DNA from: Gracilaria gracilis
Lineage: Eukaryota > Rhodophyta > Florideophyceae > Gracilariales > Gracilariaceae
Length of the DNA: 64,000 nt
NCBI GenBank assembly: GCA_030374805.1
Contig: JARGSG010000189.1
Location: forward strand, 1,240,001 to 1,304,000
Direction: 5' to 3'
Part shown: positions 50,538-60,950 of the stretch, one piece after another
Position numbering within the stretch: position 1 is the stretch's first letter
How the letters are laid out: the number at the start of each line of letters is the position of its first letter
Translations under genes and position numbers: made by a program
The notes under the pieces: generated by a model
Seen by the model: only the letters and a program-made list of their open reading frames with translations
Database searches by the model: none
What the model was told of the DNA's origin: nothing

Positions 50538-51768
50538 TTACGAGTCAGTCTTGAGATAGGCTCTTCGTTTGCTGCAGATGAGACTGTCTTCTTTTTCAGC
50601 TCTTTCGTTTTCAGTAATCATCCGCAGGCTTGAACAAAGCTCCCTATATATCCAATCTCTTCCGAACGACATCTCGTACCATAGATTGATTGCAATCGTT
50701 ATGCCTTCCTGAGAAACACGATGGTCTTTGGCGCCGAAATAGGTGAACACATGGTAGTATTTTGATAGTTTGACGTGCAAAAAGCAAAGAACGCGCGCAG
50801 AACCATAGAAAAAGTTAATGATCAGCAATTGACAGAAAACAACGTGTTTGTGATTGAACATCTGTAGAAAACGTACACCATAACGCAGGAATGTACAAAA
50901 CATCACCTGCACGTAAACGAATTTCCAGACAGTTGGAACGCTTCTGGTCTATTGTGTCTTCATCTATCCAGGCCGTCTCTCCCTCTTCTTTGATGAGCTT
51001 CCACCCATCGTATTCTATTACAGGTTTGAACACATGTTCTGTCTTCGTGGCTGCATCGTTCGAGGAGTCGGCTGCTTTCCACCTCGCATTCTGTAAAGCT
51101 GGTTTGCTCAAAAACGCTGCATCACATGGCGGACGAAGTTGAAATATCTTTGCTCCAGTTACAACAGTATATAGATTCTCATATGGGTCGGCATGCGTGG
51201 TAGAAACTGAACGGCCATCTCCCATCCATATGTTCCGTACACTTGGTTGAGCATCGAACGCGTCAGATGCGAACTGGAACAAGCATTGATCGATATCTTC
51301 AAGAAGTTCAGGCACATCAGTGACCAAGCTAGAATTCTGTGCAGAGTAATATGGCACGTGACTACAATCACAAGATGAGCAGTGTTGGTGGGAACCATGC
51401 GATAGAAGATCATCAAGCAATTGTGAGAAACGATATGTTCGCTGCTCCGGCATGGCAAATACAGCATGACGATCTTCTTGTTTCGAAGTACTTACCTGGA
51501 CGACTGCATCCGCCATTCCGTTGGGGGTGTGCGTGATTTCAATACGTTTTTGACCAACCCTCTCGCGCAAGTACGCAAAGTCGTCCTCATTCCATAACGA
51601 GACGGCCTTCCATGATGCAGCAGCAGATCGCCAAACGCATGGCAATGACTGACTGACGTGGTTCCGCAAGAACGATAAAGCGCTCGTTTCAGTGTGATAT
51701 TCTGCTGCTGCATGGGGAACCCATAAGGATCGGGATTCGTGATACAAAGCGTCTAATGCTTGTTGCAT
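50538..51768 (-). CDS. JMJD7-like JmjC oxygenase (lysyl hydroxylase), two exons
   Basis: Exon 1 51768-50877, exon 2 50725-50538; intron 151 bp with donor GTACGT, acceptor AAG. Splicing turns YIPALW into YIPALWYHRVSQEGITIAINLWYEM, the expected JmjC end; product 359 aa. The Fe(II) ligands are STTHADPYENLY (H-x-D) in exon 1 and the His of WYHRV, whose Tyr codon straddles the splice. Other family blocks: VTPDG-like THTPNGMADAV, FAMPEQRTYRFS, VTDVPELL, NIWMGDG. JMJD7 hydroxylates a Lys of DRG GTPases in animals; the same role here is an inference. Divergent from the YHM2-like carrier. Confidence 0.88.
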
Positions 51769-53073
51769 AGTTCACGGAACTCATCGAAACTAGGAAGCGT
51801 AATACAAAAACGGGCTCAACCCTCTAGCAACAGGTCTCGGTGATGTACTTCTATGATTGAAGCGCGTTTGTTGAAGGCAATGTCGTTTGTTGAGATATCA
51901 AAGAAAGTTTTTTCTGCGGAAGATGATGAAAATTAGATAGCCTTGTAGTGTGCGTCAAAGGTTTGGGAAGAAAAGAGTCGCGAACGAACGAGTCTCGTTC
52001 ATGAATGAAATGTGAAGACAATCATTTTTTAGAGCGGTCGTGTTTGATGAGAGATCACTGTGAATCTGGTTTTCAGCCCTTCCCGCAGTTTTGAGATGGG
52101 CAATCCGATAGGTTACCATGAGGATGAAATCTACCCTTTAAACTGTATGCAGAGTCAATGCAATGCCGATGATGACGTGCATGGAGCGATGGATCGCTCT
52201 GCGTACCTGGAGAAGGATGATCGACGAGCTTCACTGTACTCCCGCCTTTTGAAACTCAATCCACTACTCCATACAAGTTCAACACTCTCGTGAATTGAAG
52301 AATGTCGTGGCGCTCAATGGCAATAGTTTTGGTTCGAAGGATAGCCTTTGTCGAATACATTACGAATTGAATTCGTTAGCGTATGTTCATAAATACATCC
52401 CTTGATCGTTATGACTTTCTGACGAAGGTTTTTGGTACCTGTAGACTTCTTCAATAAAGCTTTTTTGAGTCCAAAGGAGCATTCAGAACCGTTCTTAAAT
52501 CTCAGCTCGTGGTGTTGTCGCTTGAGTACCTACACTTGAGTCGCTTTAATCATGCTGCTCAACCGCTCAAGGATGGAAGGCTCCGGTTGACACAAATTTC
52601 TCTTGAGCCGTCAAGAAAGCAAGATCAGTTTTCTTTAATTGAACAGATATCTACGATACAATATTACTTCATACAACTGTTTAGTTGGGGGTATCTCAAT
52701 TCTTCCTCGGCTCTCTCTCCTAGAAGATTCAACCGGCTGCTCCAGGTTGCTTCACGGACGTGCGATGCGCTCCTCAGGGATTAAGAGAGGGTAGTGTAAC
52801 ATTTGTACTGGACCCCTCCGTCAAATAAGACGCATCGTCGCTGTGATTGGCGCTGTAATTACGCAATTCACCAAAATGAAGCAGCTACTGCGTATCAATG
52901 ATTGCGTAACTTGGGTCGTGCTCCGCTTTAGCGCCTAAGCCACATGGCTTGATCGATAAATGTTGCAACGTCATTCACATCAGTCCGATCTATTGAAGAG
53001 CGCATGTGCCTCTCTGCCTATTCTTTGACGAAACCAAAGTTGCTATAGAAACAGATCGGCAGAATTAACCATC
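51769..53073. other. Divergent intergenic, 1.3 kb
   Basis: Upstream of JMJD7-like and YHM2-like genes. ORFs at 52060-52293 and 52509-52784 start with no good ATG and have no relatives that I recognise. No gene supported. Confidence 0.45.
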
Positions 53074-53931
53074 ATGGCACCGGGCGGCAGGAAATCTGCT
53101 ACAGACGTTCGCAATGGAGCATTACTGCAGATGGCAGAAGCCGCCACATTAGGACTGCCCTTTGAGGTCTGGAAAACGCGCATGGGGCGCTTTCGCAATG
53201 AATCTACCATCCAAGCGTTCAAGAATGTGTACTCTTCCGCCGGTGGGGGGATGAATGGAGTCGGCGCATTTTGGCGGGGATTCGGTCCAAAGATGATCGA
53301 AAGCGCTACAAAAGGTGCCGTGCTGATGGTATCAAAGGAAACTCTGAGGGAAGCTGGAACATCTGCTGGTCTTTCACCGTTTGCCGCGGCTGTGATGGGT
53401 GGTGCCGGTGGAGGCGTCTGTCAAGTGGTCGTCATGGGTCCGTGTACGTACCTTGTTACGGCAGCTGTGACCGGCGGGGGATCAACATCGGGCGTGGAAT
53501 TGGCGAAGCAGACATATGCAAAGAGCGGAATCCGGGGTTTCTATCCTGGTGGCAGTGCGATTGCTTTCAGGCAGGCCACAAACTGGGCATCCCGACAGGG
53601 TTTGACAGAATTTGTGCGTATTCGCATGCGTCGTTTTAAGCACGGTGACGATACCGCAAAGTTGTCAAAAGGAGAGGAGGGATTATGCGGGGTGATTGGC
53701 GGGACGTTATCAAGCTGGAATCATCCATTTGAAGTTGCGCGTATTGAGATGCAAGCCAGGGCGAACGCAGGACAACCGCGGTTGAGTTTGGTGCAAGTAC
53801 TGGGGATGGTTGTGAAGGAGCAGGGACCATTAGGTCTGTTTCAGGGAGTAATACCGCGCATAGGACTCAATATTTGGCAGACTTTGTTTATGGTGAGCCT
53901 AGTTCATGTAATAGGAGACATTAAGAAGTAA
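53074..53931 (+). CDS. Mitochondrial carrier, YHM2-like (citrate/2-oxoglutarate)
   Basis: 285 aa, single exon, ATG in a good context (accatcATGg). Three carrier repeats: LPFEVWKTRM (first P-x-E-x-x-K), a degenerate second signature (MGPCTYLVTAAV) and HPFEVARIEMQ (third). AEAATLGLPFEV, MIESATKGAVLMV, RQATNWASRQG, SSWNHPFEV and PRIGLNIWQTLFMV follow yeast Yhm2 closely, including the loss of the second motif. Yhm2 exchanges citrate for 2-oxoglutarate across the inner membrane and supplies cytosolic reducing power. Substrate here is inferred from subfamily. Confidence 0.88.
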   Translation: MAPGGRKSATDVRNGALLQMAEAATLGLPFEVWKTRMGRFRNESTIQAFKNVYSSAGGGMNGVGAFWRGFGPKMIESATKGAVLMVSKETLREAGTSAGLSPFAAAVMGGAGGGVCQVVVMGPCTYLVTAAVTGGGSTSGVELAKQTYAKSGIRGFYPGGSAIAFRQATNWASRQGLTEFVRIRMRRFKHGDDTAKLSKGEEGLCGVIGGTLSSWNHPFEVARIEMQARANAGQPRLSLVQVLGMVVKEQGPLGLFQGVIPRIGLNIWQTLFMVSLVHVIGDIKK

Positions 53932-54476
53932 ATCGCACTGAAACAACGATTGCGTTGAAGATGTGAAGTAATGCGGGCATACGAAAGAGTTGAATACGTC
54001 AGTGCAAAGGCGACTGGAGGCAATCATGTAGATGAGCTGCCGAGATATGTTGTTGGTACGTAAGCAGTGATGTAATCACTGACTGCCACGGGCTTGCGAA
54101 CAAGATTAAGCCGAGTTGTATGTGGTGTGTTTCTAGAAGGATATTTGCACGTCCGCGTGCGATTGAGCAACTATCAACCAAAGCTGCAACTTTGCGCGTT
54201 CATAAGGGTACGGGATATGGAGTATGAAGCAACGCACGCTGGAAGGGAATATGGATGGGCACGATGGCGCTGTACTTGCCTCCAGTGGCATTTTGGCTTC
54301 CTCCTGATACGACACAATGCAAGGCGGTGATAAGTGCGGAGCCATAGAAGATGTTTCCATATGTGGCTTTCGCAATGGTGGTGTGGAGAACAGAAGGAGC
54401 AACGGACAAGACGTGGGCACAAGAGAGCGGTGACAGCAGCAGACAGAAAAAGCGGCACATGGGGGAGGTAGAGGTT
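53932..54476. other. Convergent intergenic
   Basis: 545 bases between the YHM2-like and exonuclease stops. ORFs on both strands overlap without recognisable content. Confidence 0.5.
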
Positions 54477-55475
54477 CTATCGTTGCATGGCTTGAATAAC
54501 CAAGGAGCGATCAAAGGTGAAGCTTCGCAGCGGGTCGGCAGCATACAGCTTCTCAGCGCGTCTGGCGGCGTCCACGGCAGCTCGTTCACGACGGGCAACG
54601 CGTGCCATTTGTTCATACTGCTGCTGAGCTTTTCTCGGGCCGTCGTGGTCATCGCGAAAGACAGTTAGGTAATACTGAGATTGGTGAAGAACAGTAGGCC
54701 ACGCAGTGCTATCAGCCGAGTGGATGTACTTGGACAGCAAGCTGGTTATAGAAAGCAAGTGTTCGACATCCAAACGAGCGTATTGCAAAGCGTTCTGCGA
54801 CAAGGGACGACGGGACCAAAAGTCATCGTCGCCCTTCATGCTGGTCTTGATGGTGTTCTTCATGGTGAGATCGTGCTCGGTGACAGGTGTAAACTTCTTC
54901 AAAAGCGTCTTGAGACTGACGGGAAGGCCCTCGGGCATACCTCTGACCTTGCGTAGGACGCCAAACACGACCTGTGTATCGATAACGGGGCCAAGCTTAA
55001 CGGCGAACTGGTGGTAGAGGGCGTCTGAGTCGTGGCGACAGTCATGCATGACCTTGCATATATTGCGGTTCTCCAACAGGCGTCGCAGACCGCCTTGGTC
55101 GAACATGAGGTTGGGATGAGCGGCATCGCGCGACACGAGATCGAACACATAGATGTTATGCGGGGAGGCTATCTGCAACAGACACAGACGGCCGGTCCTC
55201 GACAGCGCCACGCCCTCACAATCGACGGCGACTTGCTTGCACGACGAGAGCTTTTGCACGGCGGCGGCGCAGTCGGAGACGGAGGTGACGTACTGCAGCG
55301 GCAGACGATCGGCACGGTGTGCATAGTTGGAACGTCGCGGCTTGGCGTTGTTGGCGCCGTTTCCGCTGTGAGCGCGAGCGCCGCGTCTGGCGGTGGGGTA
55401 GCGGGAGCGTGCGGGCTTGTCGGACGGTTGGGAGAGGTACGGCGCGCTGGACAGCTGATAGCGCGACGCGGACAT
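54477..55475 (-). CDS. DEDDy 3'-5' exonuclease-domain protein (EXD1-like)
   Basis: 332 aa from ATG 55475, preceded by a textbook CACC. The frame is open to 55721 upstream but without ATG. The exonuclease core starts near residue 62: AVDCEGVALSRTGRLCLLQIA gives the first Asp and Glu (85, 87); KVMHDCRHDSDALY gives the second Asp; YARLDVEHL gives Tyr 232 and the last Asp 236 (DEDDy). This order and the 'DCEG..LSR.G.LCLLQIA' wording are closest to EXD1 and plant/algal relatives, RNase D-type nucleases or RNA-binding derivatives. All catalytic residues are present, so activity is likely. A basic, helical C-terminal tail may bind RNA. Confidence 0.82.
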   Translation of the reverse strand: MSASRYQLSSAPYLSQPSDKPARSRYPTARRGARAHSGNGANNAKPRRSNYAHRADRLPLQYVTSVSDCAAAVQKLSSCKQVAVDCEGVALSRTGRLCLLQIASPHNIYVFDLVSRDAAHPNLMFDQGGLRRLLENRNICKVMHDCRHDSDALYHQFAVKLGPVIDTQVVFGVLRKVRGMPEGLPVSLKTLLKKFTPVTEHDLTMKNTIKTSMKGDDDFWSRRPLSQNALQYARLDVEHLLSITSLLSKYIHSADSTAWPTVLHQSQYYLTVFRDDHDGPRKAQQQYEQMARVARRERAAVDAARRAEKLYAADPLRSFTFDRSLVIQAMQR

Positions 55476-56303
55476 GGTGGCGTCCGCTTCGGTGAAGCGG
55501 CGCGGAGAGCGACACGCGGAGCGCAAGCGCGACGGGCGCGCGCGTGTTTGACGACGGCGCGTGCAAAGCTTTGACAGCGCCAGCGCGCTCGCACGCCCAC
55601 CACGGTGGCGCACCAGCGCCGGCCACGTACGCCACGCTGCCGCGCTGTGCGCCGCCGCGCCTGCGCGCACAAATAGCGCGCGCGTCAACGGCTGCGCAGC
55701 GGCGCGCCACGACTCGAGCACCCATGCGGCACGGCGCCTTATCCACAGTACAACGCTTTATTTTGCTGCTGACGCGCGCCACGGCGGCGCCCACTCACAC
55801 CGCTGCCCTGCTGAGAGAGGCGCCGCCGCCAACTTGGCGCCGCCGCGCGCAGCCAAGCGTCCGCGGTCCGCGTGCCGCCGCCGGCAGAGCGCCTCCGGCC
55901 GCCAGCGCCCAGCGCCCAGCGGCGGCGGCGGCCAGCGGCGGCGGCGGCCAGCGGCGGCGGCGGCGGCGGCGGCGCGCGCAGATCATCTCAGCGTTGAGAT
56001 CAGCTCAGCTTTCCAGCACGCGCACGGGCGCGCGCGCGCCACGCGCCACGCGCGCCGCTGTAAACGGCGGCAACGGACTGGCGCGCCGCTCGCTCACGTG
56101 GTGTTGCGCACGTTTGGGCGGCCGCGGCCGCGGCGGCGGCGGAGGCGGAGCGCTGGCGGAGCGTCTGCTGCGCCGCACGCTGCGCGCCGCCTTCACTTGC
56201 TCGCCGCTCTTATTAAAGGCGCTCTGCTGCGCGCTTGGAGCGCGACCCACGCCGCGCGCCGCCGCCCCGACTAATTTTACTGCTACCGCGCCGTGTGTTT
56301 GAC

Positions 56304-56335
<32 letters not shown>

Positions 56336-56348
56336 TGCCCCTGCCCCT
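55476..56348. other. GC-rich divergent promoter
   Basis: Extremely CpG-rich, with GGC repeats (55917-55975) and GCGC runs. It separates the exonuclease and secreted-protein A starts. ORFs of up to 252 codons in three overlapping frames are compositional. Confidence 0.55.
56305..56335 (+). repeat. 31-base poly(C) run in secreted-protein leader
   Basis: An unbroken run of 31 C, 13 bases before ATG 56349, followed by CCCCTG units. It is an i-motif/G-quadruplex candidate and a likely site of length variation or sequencing error. Confidence 0.85.
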
Positions 56349-57092
56349 ATGAGAGCCGTGTTGTTGTTGTTCGTCGCCGTTGGGCTGCTGTGCTACGCGC
56401 CCGCGCTGGCCAAGAGTGGTATCAACCCGTGCCATGGCGTCAAGAGCGTGTTTGGCAAGGGGGTCACTTGTGAGAAGGTGGAGTTCCCGGTGGGCTTGTG
56501 CTCGGCGTGCAAGCTCAAGCCGTTCAACCCGGCCAATGGCTTCTTTTACGATTGCGCCGCCATCTACGATTTGGATGACCCGGACTGTCAATCAAAGCTC
56601 CGCCACTACGCTAGTATGAACGCCCATTGTGACCCCATTCGCCTCAATCAGGTGAGAGACTTTAGCAACGGCTGGAATCGACGCGGCTTGGATTACTTTG
56701 TGTACTCCGTGTGTGAGGAGTGCTGCGACTGTGTGCCCATCGGCGCTCGCGCAGATCAGCACAGCTGGCGCGCGCAGAACAACCAGCTGCTCAACAGCAA
56801 GCGGGGCAACTGTCCGGCGCATGCTTTCTACGACGTGTGCGCAGTGCTGCCAAACATTCGCTTCCCGAAGAACCCCGGCGGCGTGGATCACTGGGACTGG
56901 CCAAAGATTTGTCCGTTGATCACCAAGTGGCAATTCTCGCCCGCGTCCAAGAATTGGCTCACAAAGTCGTACGTGAACATGGACTGGCGAATCAATCGCT
57001 TCCTCGTTTGGTTCTTCTGGCACAACTCTTGTGGCTTTGTGGACACATGGAAGAACTGCGTCAACCTGGAACATGCGCAAAAGCGTGTGTGA
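56349..57092 (+). CDS. Secreted Cys-rich protein A (EECCDCVP family)
   Basis: 247 aa from ATG 56349, which begins a clear signal peptide (MRAVLLLFVAVGLLCYAPALA); an upstream in-frame ATG at 56235 gives a poly-Pro extension across the C-run and is less likely. Mature part rich in paired Cys: GLCSACKLKP, AHCDP, VCEECCDCVP, RGNCPAHAFYDVC, KICPLITKW, CGFVDTWKNC. No enzyme motif recognised. A paralogue of equal length lies tail-to-tail at 57763-58506. Extracellular or cell-wall location is inferred from the signal and Cys content. Confidence 0.8.
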   Translation: MRAVLLLFVAVGLLCYAPALAKSGINPCHGVKSVFGKGVTCEKVEFPVGLCSACKLKPFNPANGFFYDCAAIYDLDDPDCQSKLRHYASMNAHCDPIRLNQVRDFSNGWNRRGLDYFVYSVCEECCDCVPIGARADQHSWRAQNNQLLNSKRGNCPAHAFYDVCAVLPNIRFPKNPGGVDHWDWPKICPLITKWQFSPASKNWLTKSYVNMDWRINRFLVWFFWHNSCGFVDTWKNCVNLEHAQKRV

Positions 57093-57762
57093 CCGATTGT
57101 GCTTTCTTCGAAGGTAGCTAGTCGCCGTGAACAGTGCTGCAAGCGATGGTTCATTCAATTATGGAAAACATTACGTACTTTTAGCTGTCAAGTCTCTTTT
57201 AGGAAACGTTGTAAACTTTTTTGAGAGTGTTGAGTGGCGGTCAAACGCCGCTGCATGTAAACTTTACTGTACAACACAGCGTGCGTGTTGATCAACACAC
57301 ACACGCCTAACACAAGATATTTTATTTTTGAGCCGAGCTTCTCGCCGTTGCGTGGCGCATCTTGGCCGCCGCAGCCGCAACACGACACAAGAGAAACAGC
57401 GCCGGCGCGTTGTGCGGTCCACGAAGCCACTGTTCTCGCTCACCTGTACAGTAGCTGTACGGGTAGCGGCGTATAACCGCTCGCGAGAGCGGCTTGAAAT
57501 GGCAGGTGGCGCCGATGCCACCTTGCGCGCCGCCGCTCTGTGGTTGTGTGCGCTTCTGCGCGCCACGGCGGGACGACGGTTTGGAACGTCGCCGCCGCCG
57601 CGGCGCGGCAGCTGAGAGCGCGCGCGTGTCGCGCCACTGGCGCCGCACGTGCGCTCGCGCTCGCGCACACGCTCACATTTGTTGTCGTTTTCCGAAAAGG
57701 CATTTATTACAGCTCATGAACTTATTACAGTAAAGTTTACCCATTTCACCACCACAACCCGC
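57093..57762. other. Intergenic between convergent paralogues
   Basis: 670 bases, unexpectedly GC-rich for a 3'-3' interval (57.35-57.67 kb CpG island-like). Overlapping ORFs in several frames, none convincing. A former promoter or a lost gene could explain the composition. Confidence 0.5.
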
Positions 57763-58506
57763 TCACAACCGGCGCTGCATCGTCTCCAGTCTCACGCAAG
57801 CTTCCCAGCTGCTGCGCTGCCCGCACTCCGTCACGTTCACAAACGAGTTGAGGAACTTTCCTACCGCTGCGTGGTACTTCACCTGGTTCCTGTACAGCCA
57901 GTTTTCGTTGTCTGGGTTTCGCAGCCATGTTTTCAGATGCGGGCACACCATGGCTGCCCTGATCTTTCTAGATTGTCCTGGTCGAATCACCGCCCGAACC
58001 TTTGGCCATACCTTGCACACGTCGTACACAGCATGCGCTGGGCAGTTGCCGCGTCCTACGTTGAACAGCTTATCAATTGACTTGCGAAATCCGTACTGCG
58101 AGATATGCGTCCCTCTTGGGATACAATCACAACATTGCTCGCAGATGGAGTACATAAAGTAGTCAATGCCCTGCCTCGCCTTTTCAGACGTCATCATTTC
58201 GGGCACCTGCTCTGCGCGAACCGGGTCACAGTGCTTGTTCAAGCTTACATATTCTTCAAGCTTTGCGCTGCAACTGGCGGCGCGAACGTCGTAAATCGAC
58301 GTGCAGTCCTCAAAATGACCGCCCGCCTTAATTGGCTTCAGCCTGCATGCCGAACACAGACCTGGTGGAATGGCCACAACCCCGCACGTCACGTTCACAC
58401 CCTGTAACGTCTTGTCCGCATGGCATGGATTTTGGTTTCCAGCTGCACCTATCACCAGCCAAAGAGCCGCAACTGTGAACAACGTAATCTGCTTGAGATA
58501 TCTCAT
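57763..58506 (-). CDS. Secreted Cys-rich protein B (EECCDCVP family)
   Basis: 247 aa from ATG 58506 with a signal peptide (MRYLKQITLFTVAALWLVIGA). Same Cys framework as protein A: NPCHADK, GLCSACRLKP, KHCDPVRAEQV, DYFMYSICEQCCDCIP, RGNCPAHAVYDVC, CPHLKTWL, CGQRSSWEAC. Protein identity to A is perhaps 40% by eye, with identical length, so the two are an inverted duplication, old enough to have diverged. Codons are less GC-biased than A. Confidence 0.82.
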   Translation of the reverse strand: MRYLKQITLFTVAALWLVIGAAGNQNPCHADKTLQGVNVTCGVVAIPPGLCSACRLKPIKAGGHFEDCTSIYDVRAASCSAKLEEYVSLNKHCDPVRAEQVPEMMTSEKARQGIDYFMYSICEQCCDCIPRGTHISQYGFRKSIDKLFNVGRGNCPAHAVYDVCKVWPKVRAVIRPGQSRKIRAAMVCPHLKTWLRNPDNENWLYRNQVKYHAAVGKFLNSFVNVTECGQRSSWEACVRLETMQRRL

Positions 58507-60950
58507 CTTGCTTGCTGCCGCAGTGTTCAAGTTGTGGCAGTAACACAACACAGTTTGCGCTTCTGCCTTTTATGCACGTTCTGTTGCCTGTCAACTTCAA
58601 CAACACGCCCATTCCCTGCAACGAGCGCTCTCATAACGTGCACAGTTCACTACAACAACTCCTCAATTGATGCTTTCATACTGTACCTTTACTGGACGTG
58701 CACACTTCTTTGTTTGTTTCACACCCGCTAGACGCTGAAACAAGTAGCATACCAAGCGTATCTCTATATTCATCGTTTCTTCATGAGTGCGCATCTCAAC
58801 ATGCATTCTGTCCTACTTCCAAGCCGGCATTATTGCAGAATTAGTGTTTCCGTATAATAGCGGCCGTTTACTGAGACTGATTTGTTTTAACCACTCATTT
58901 TTATAGACCCTGATACCCCAGTTACACTGTAACTTTTAACAGTGTTGGGTAGCTAAAGATACTTATGAACGTGAGCCCTCTTTCGGCTTAGGCTTATCTG
59001 ACAAAAGGTAAACGCTAACCGTTATCTGTGACATCACTACAGTGTACCGTTGGCAATTAAAAACCATCCTAACTGCATCCACACACACACCCAGAACGGC
59101 AGAACTGCTCTCTCTTTCAGCACACAACTTTTCTGTTCATAGAAACGCTCTCTCACTAGGAACACCTGTCAAAACTGCTGGACCAAGGAATGTCTACGCG
59201 ACCGACCATCCGTCGCACAATAAAATGCTTCAGTATCACACCAGTTCTGCTACGCTGTACCTTGTTGGATGCTGGCTTTCGTTCTTTCAACAGAAAACAC
59301 TACCGAGAGTAGCTTTCCAGCTGTCCAGACGCGGTACCTTCGTTATAATTGAACTGATGTCTGTTACGGCTATCTGAGTTGGAGTCTTTAACTATTTATG
59401 TTTGGGTGGGAATTCTCATCATTTACAAGCTCCGATCAATGCTCGGATACAACCAATGGCACCAAAGACACATGCAGAATCGAGCCTTATCTTATCTCTT
59501 GTGCTCCTGTGCTCCGGATGGTTTCGGTCCAAGTCACAAGAATCTCCAGACCTTTCCAAAATCATCCAAATCACAAGCCCTGCACGAAAGATTGTTGCAA
59601 CGGACATGGAAGCATTGACCACAGCCTACTGCATTGGATGAATAACATATTCTTTTGTTCTGGGTCTTCTGTTAGCTGTGCAAGAAAGGGAATGTGCTCA
59701 ATAGCATAAACGGTCCCTCACTTCGCTGATCCGGAATCTACATTCCTATGCACATAAACGTTACCCACCGAGGGAATGCCGTCCAGCATGGTGCTTCACT
59801 CGGGGCTATTGCGCCCCATAAATATCATCACTGACAGACTGGGCACTTAATGAGACCTGCGACATCGTTATCTTCCTGGATTCTGCCTCCGGTACTGTGC
59901 AGATGATCCTTCTTGAATCACAGACACATGACATATATGCATATAGTTGCCAAACACGGCGTCCAGAGCGATTCTGAACACGGCATACCGAGAATCATAA
60001 CATGCTATATCCGAGTAACAAACGAACATGTGGCAAGCATTGGACGCTCTGCCTTGCTCACAACCCTTGCATAACTTCCCATGCCAAGCACAATTGCTGC
60101 GAAAGCAACATCACAGACGACATGATGTCCTCCATCCATTGAAAACAACTCCTGAGGTCCAGATGCTATGTCCAGGATTACACCTTCGTATACGTCTCGA
60201 CCATCACGGTAGTCGCCTACAGGACAAGGGCACTAAGTTCTTGCCACTTTCCTATGCAGAGTGAACCACACAGGGTGTATCATACTCTTTGCCTGGCAAC
60301 TGAATTGATTCGTACTGGTCAATTCTCGGAGAACCAAGGAAAGCATGCTATGGGTACCAATGGTACCAGTTGTCACGTTTCCATCCAAGATCATGCTCGG
60401 CATGGGAGAATACTTCCCCAGGTTCGGGCGACATACATATGGTCTCCTGTGGTGCAACTGTATCGCCAAAAGCGAACTCAAGCTTCATCTCAAACATGGA
60501 CTCATTGGCCGTCCTCCGCTACGTAGTCTGAGAAAATGTGTGATCTATAGAGCTCTTTCCGATAGACTATTACGAAGGTGCTCACAAGCAGCTTCATCTC
60601 GTTGGAGCGCGAAACAAAAAGCACGGGACTCTCATTGAACTCTCCCATTGCTCCGCTCCCCAAATGCACAATGCAGAACCCGATATGGAAAATTGACAAT
60701 CCGCGTCGGAGAGTCCGCAATACTCAGGTCTTACGGAGGGGTGGCCTGCGGATGGTGATTGGCAGTAGTACTTGAAGAAAGACTTGTGTCAATTTCCATA
60801 CTAAATATCGTACACAGGACTACCATGCTGTTCCATATATGCTCTACCAGAGATTAAATACTCCTAATGTTGTTATTCTCCGTGTCACCACTGTCCATGG
60901 TTCGGATCGAAACAAAATATTCGAATTGCTAGGTAAGGTTAATCCTTTCG
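58507..60950. other. Gene-poor 2.4 kb
   Basis: Scattered ORFs of 60-110 codons, none recognisable; broken Cys-containing frames at 59.4-60.6 kb may be a decayed gene or element. Holds a TACCGTTGGC variant (59045-59054) and a fragment near 59126-59155 resembling the LINE relic ends (TTTCTGTTCATAGAAACGCT). Confidence 0.45.

Noticed and set aside
55544..56302. Overlapping ORFs of 237-252 aa upstream of secreted protein A
   Set aside because: Three frames open at once in GC-rich DNA; this is the divergent promoter.
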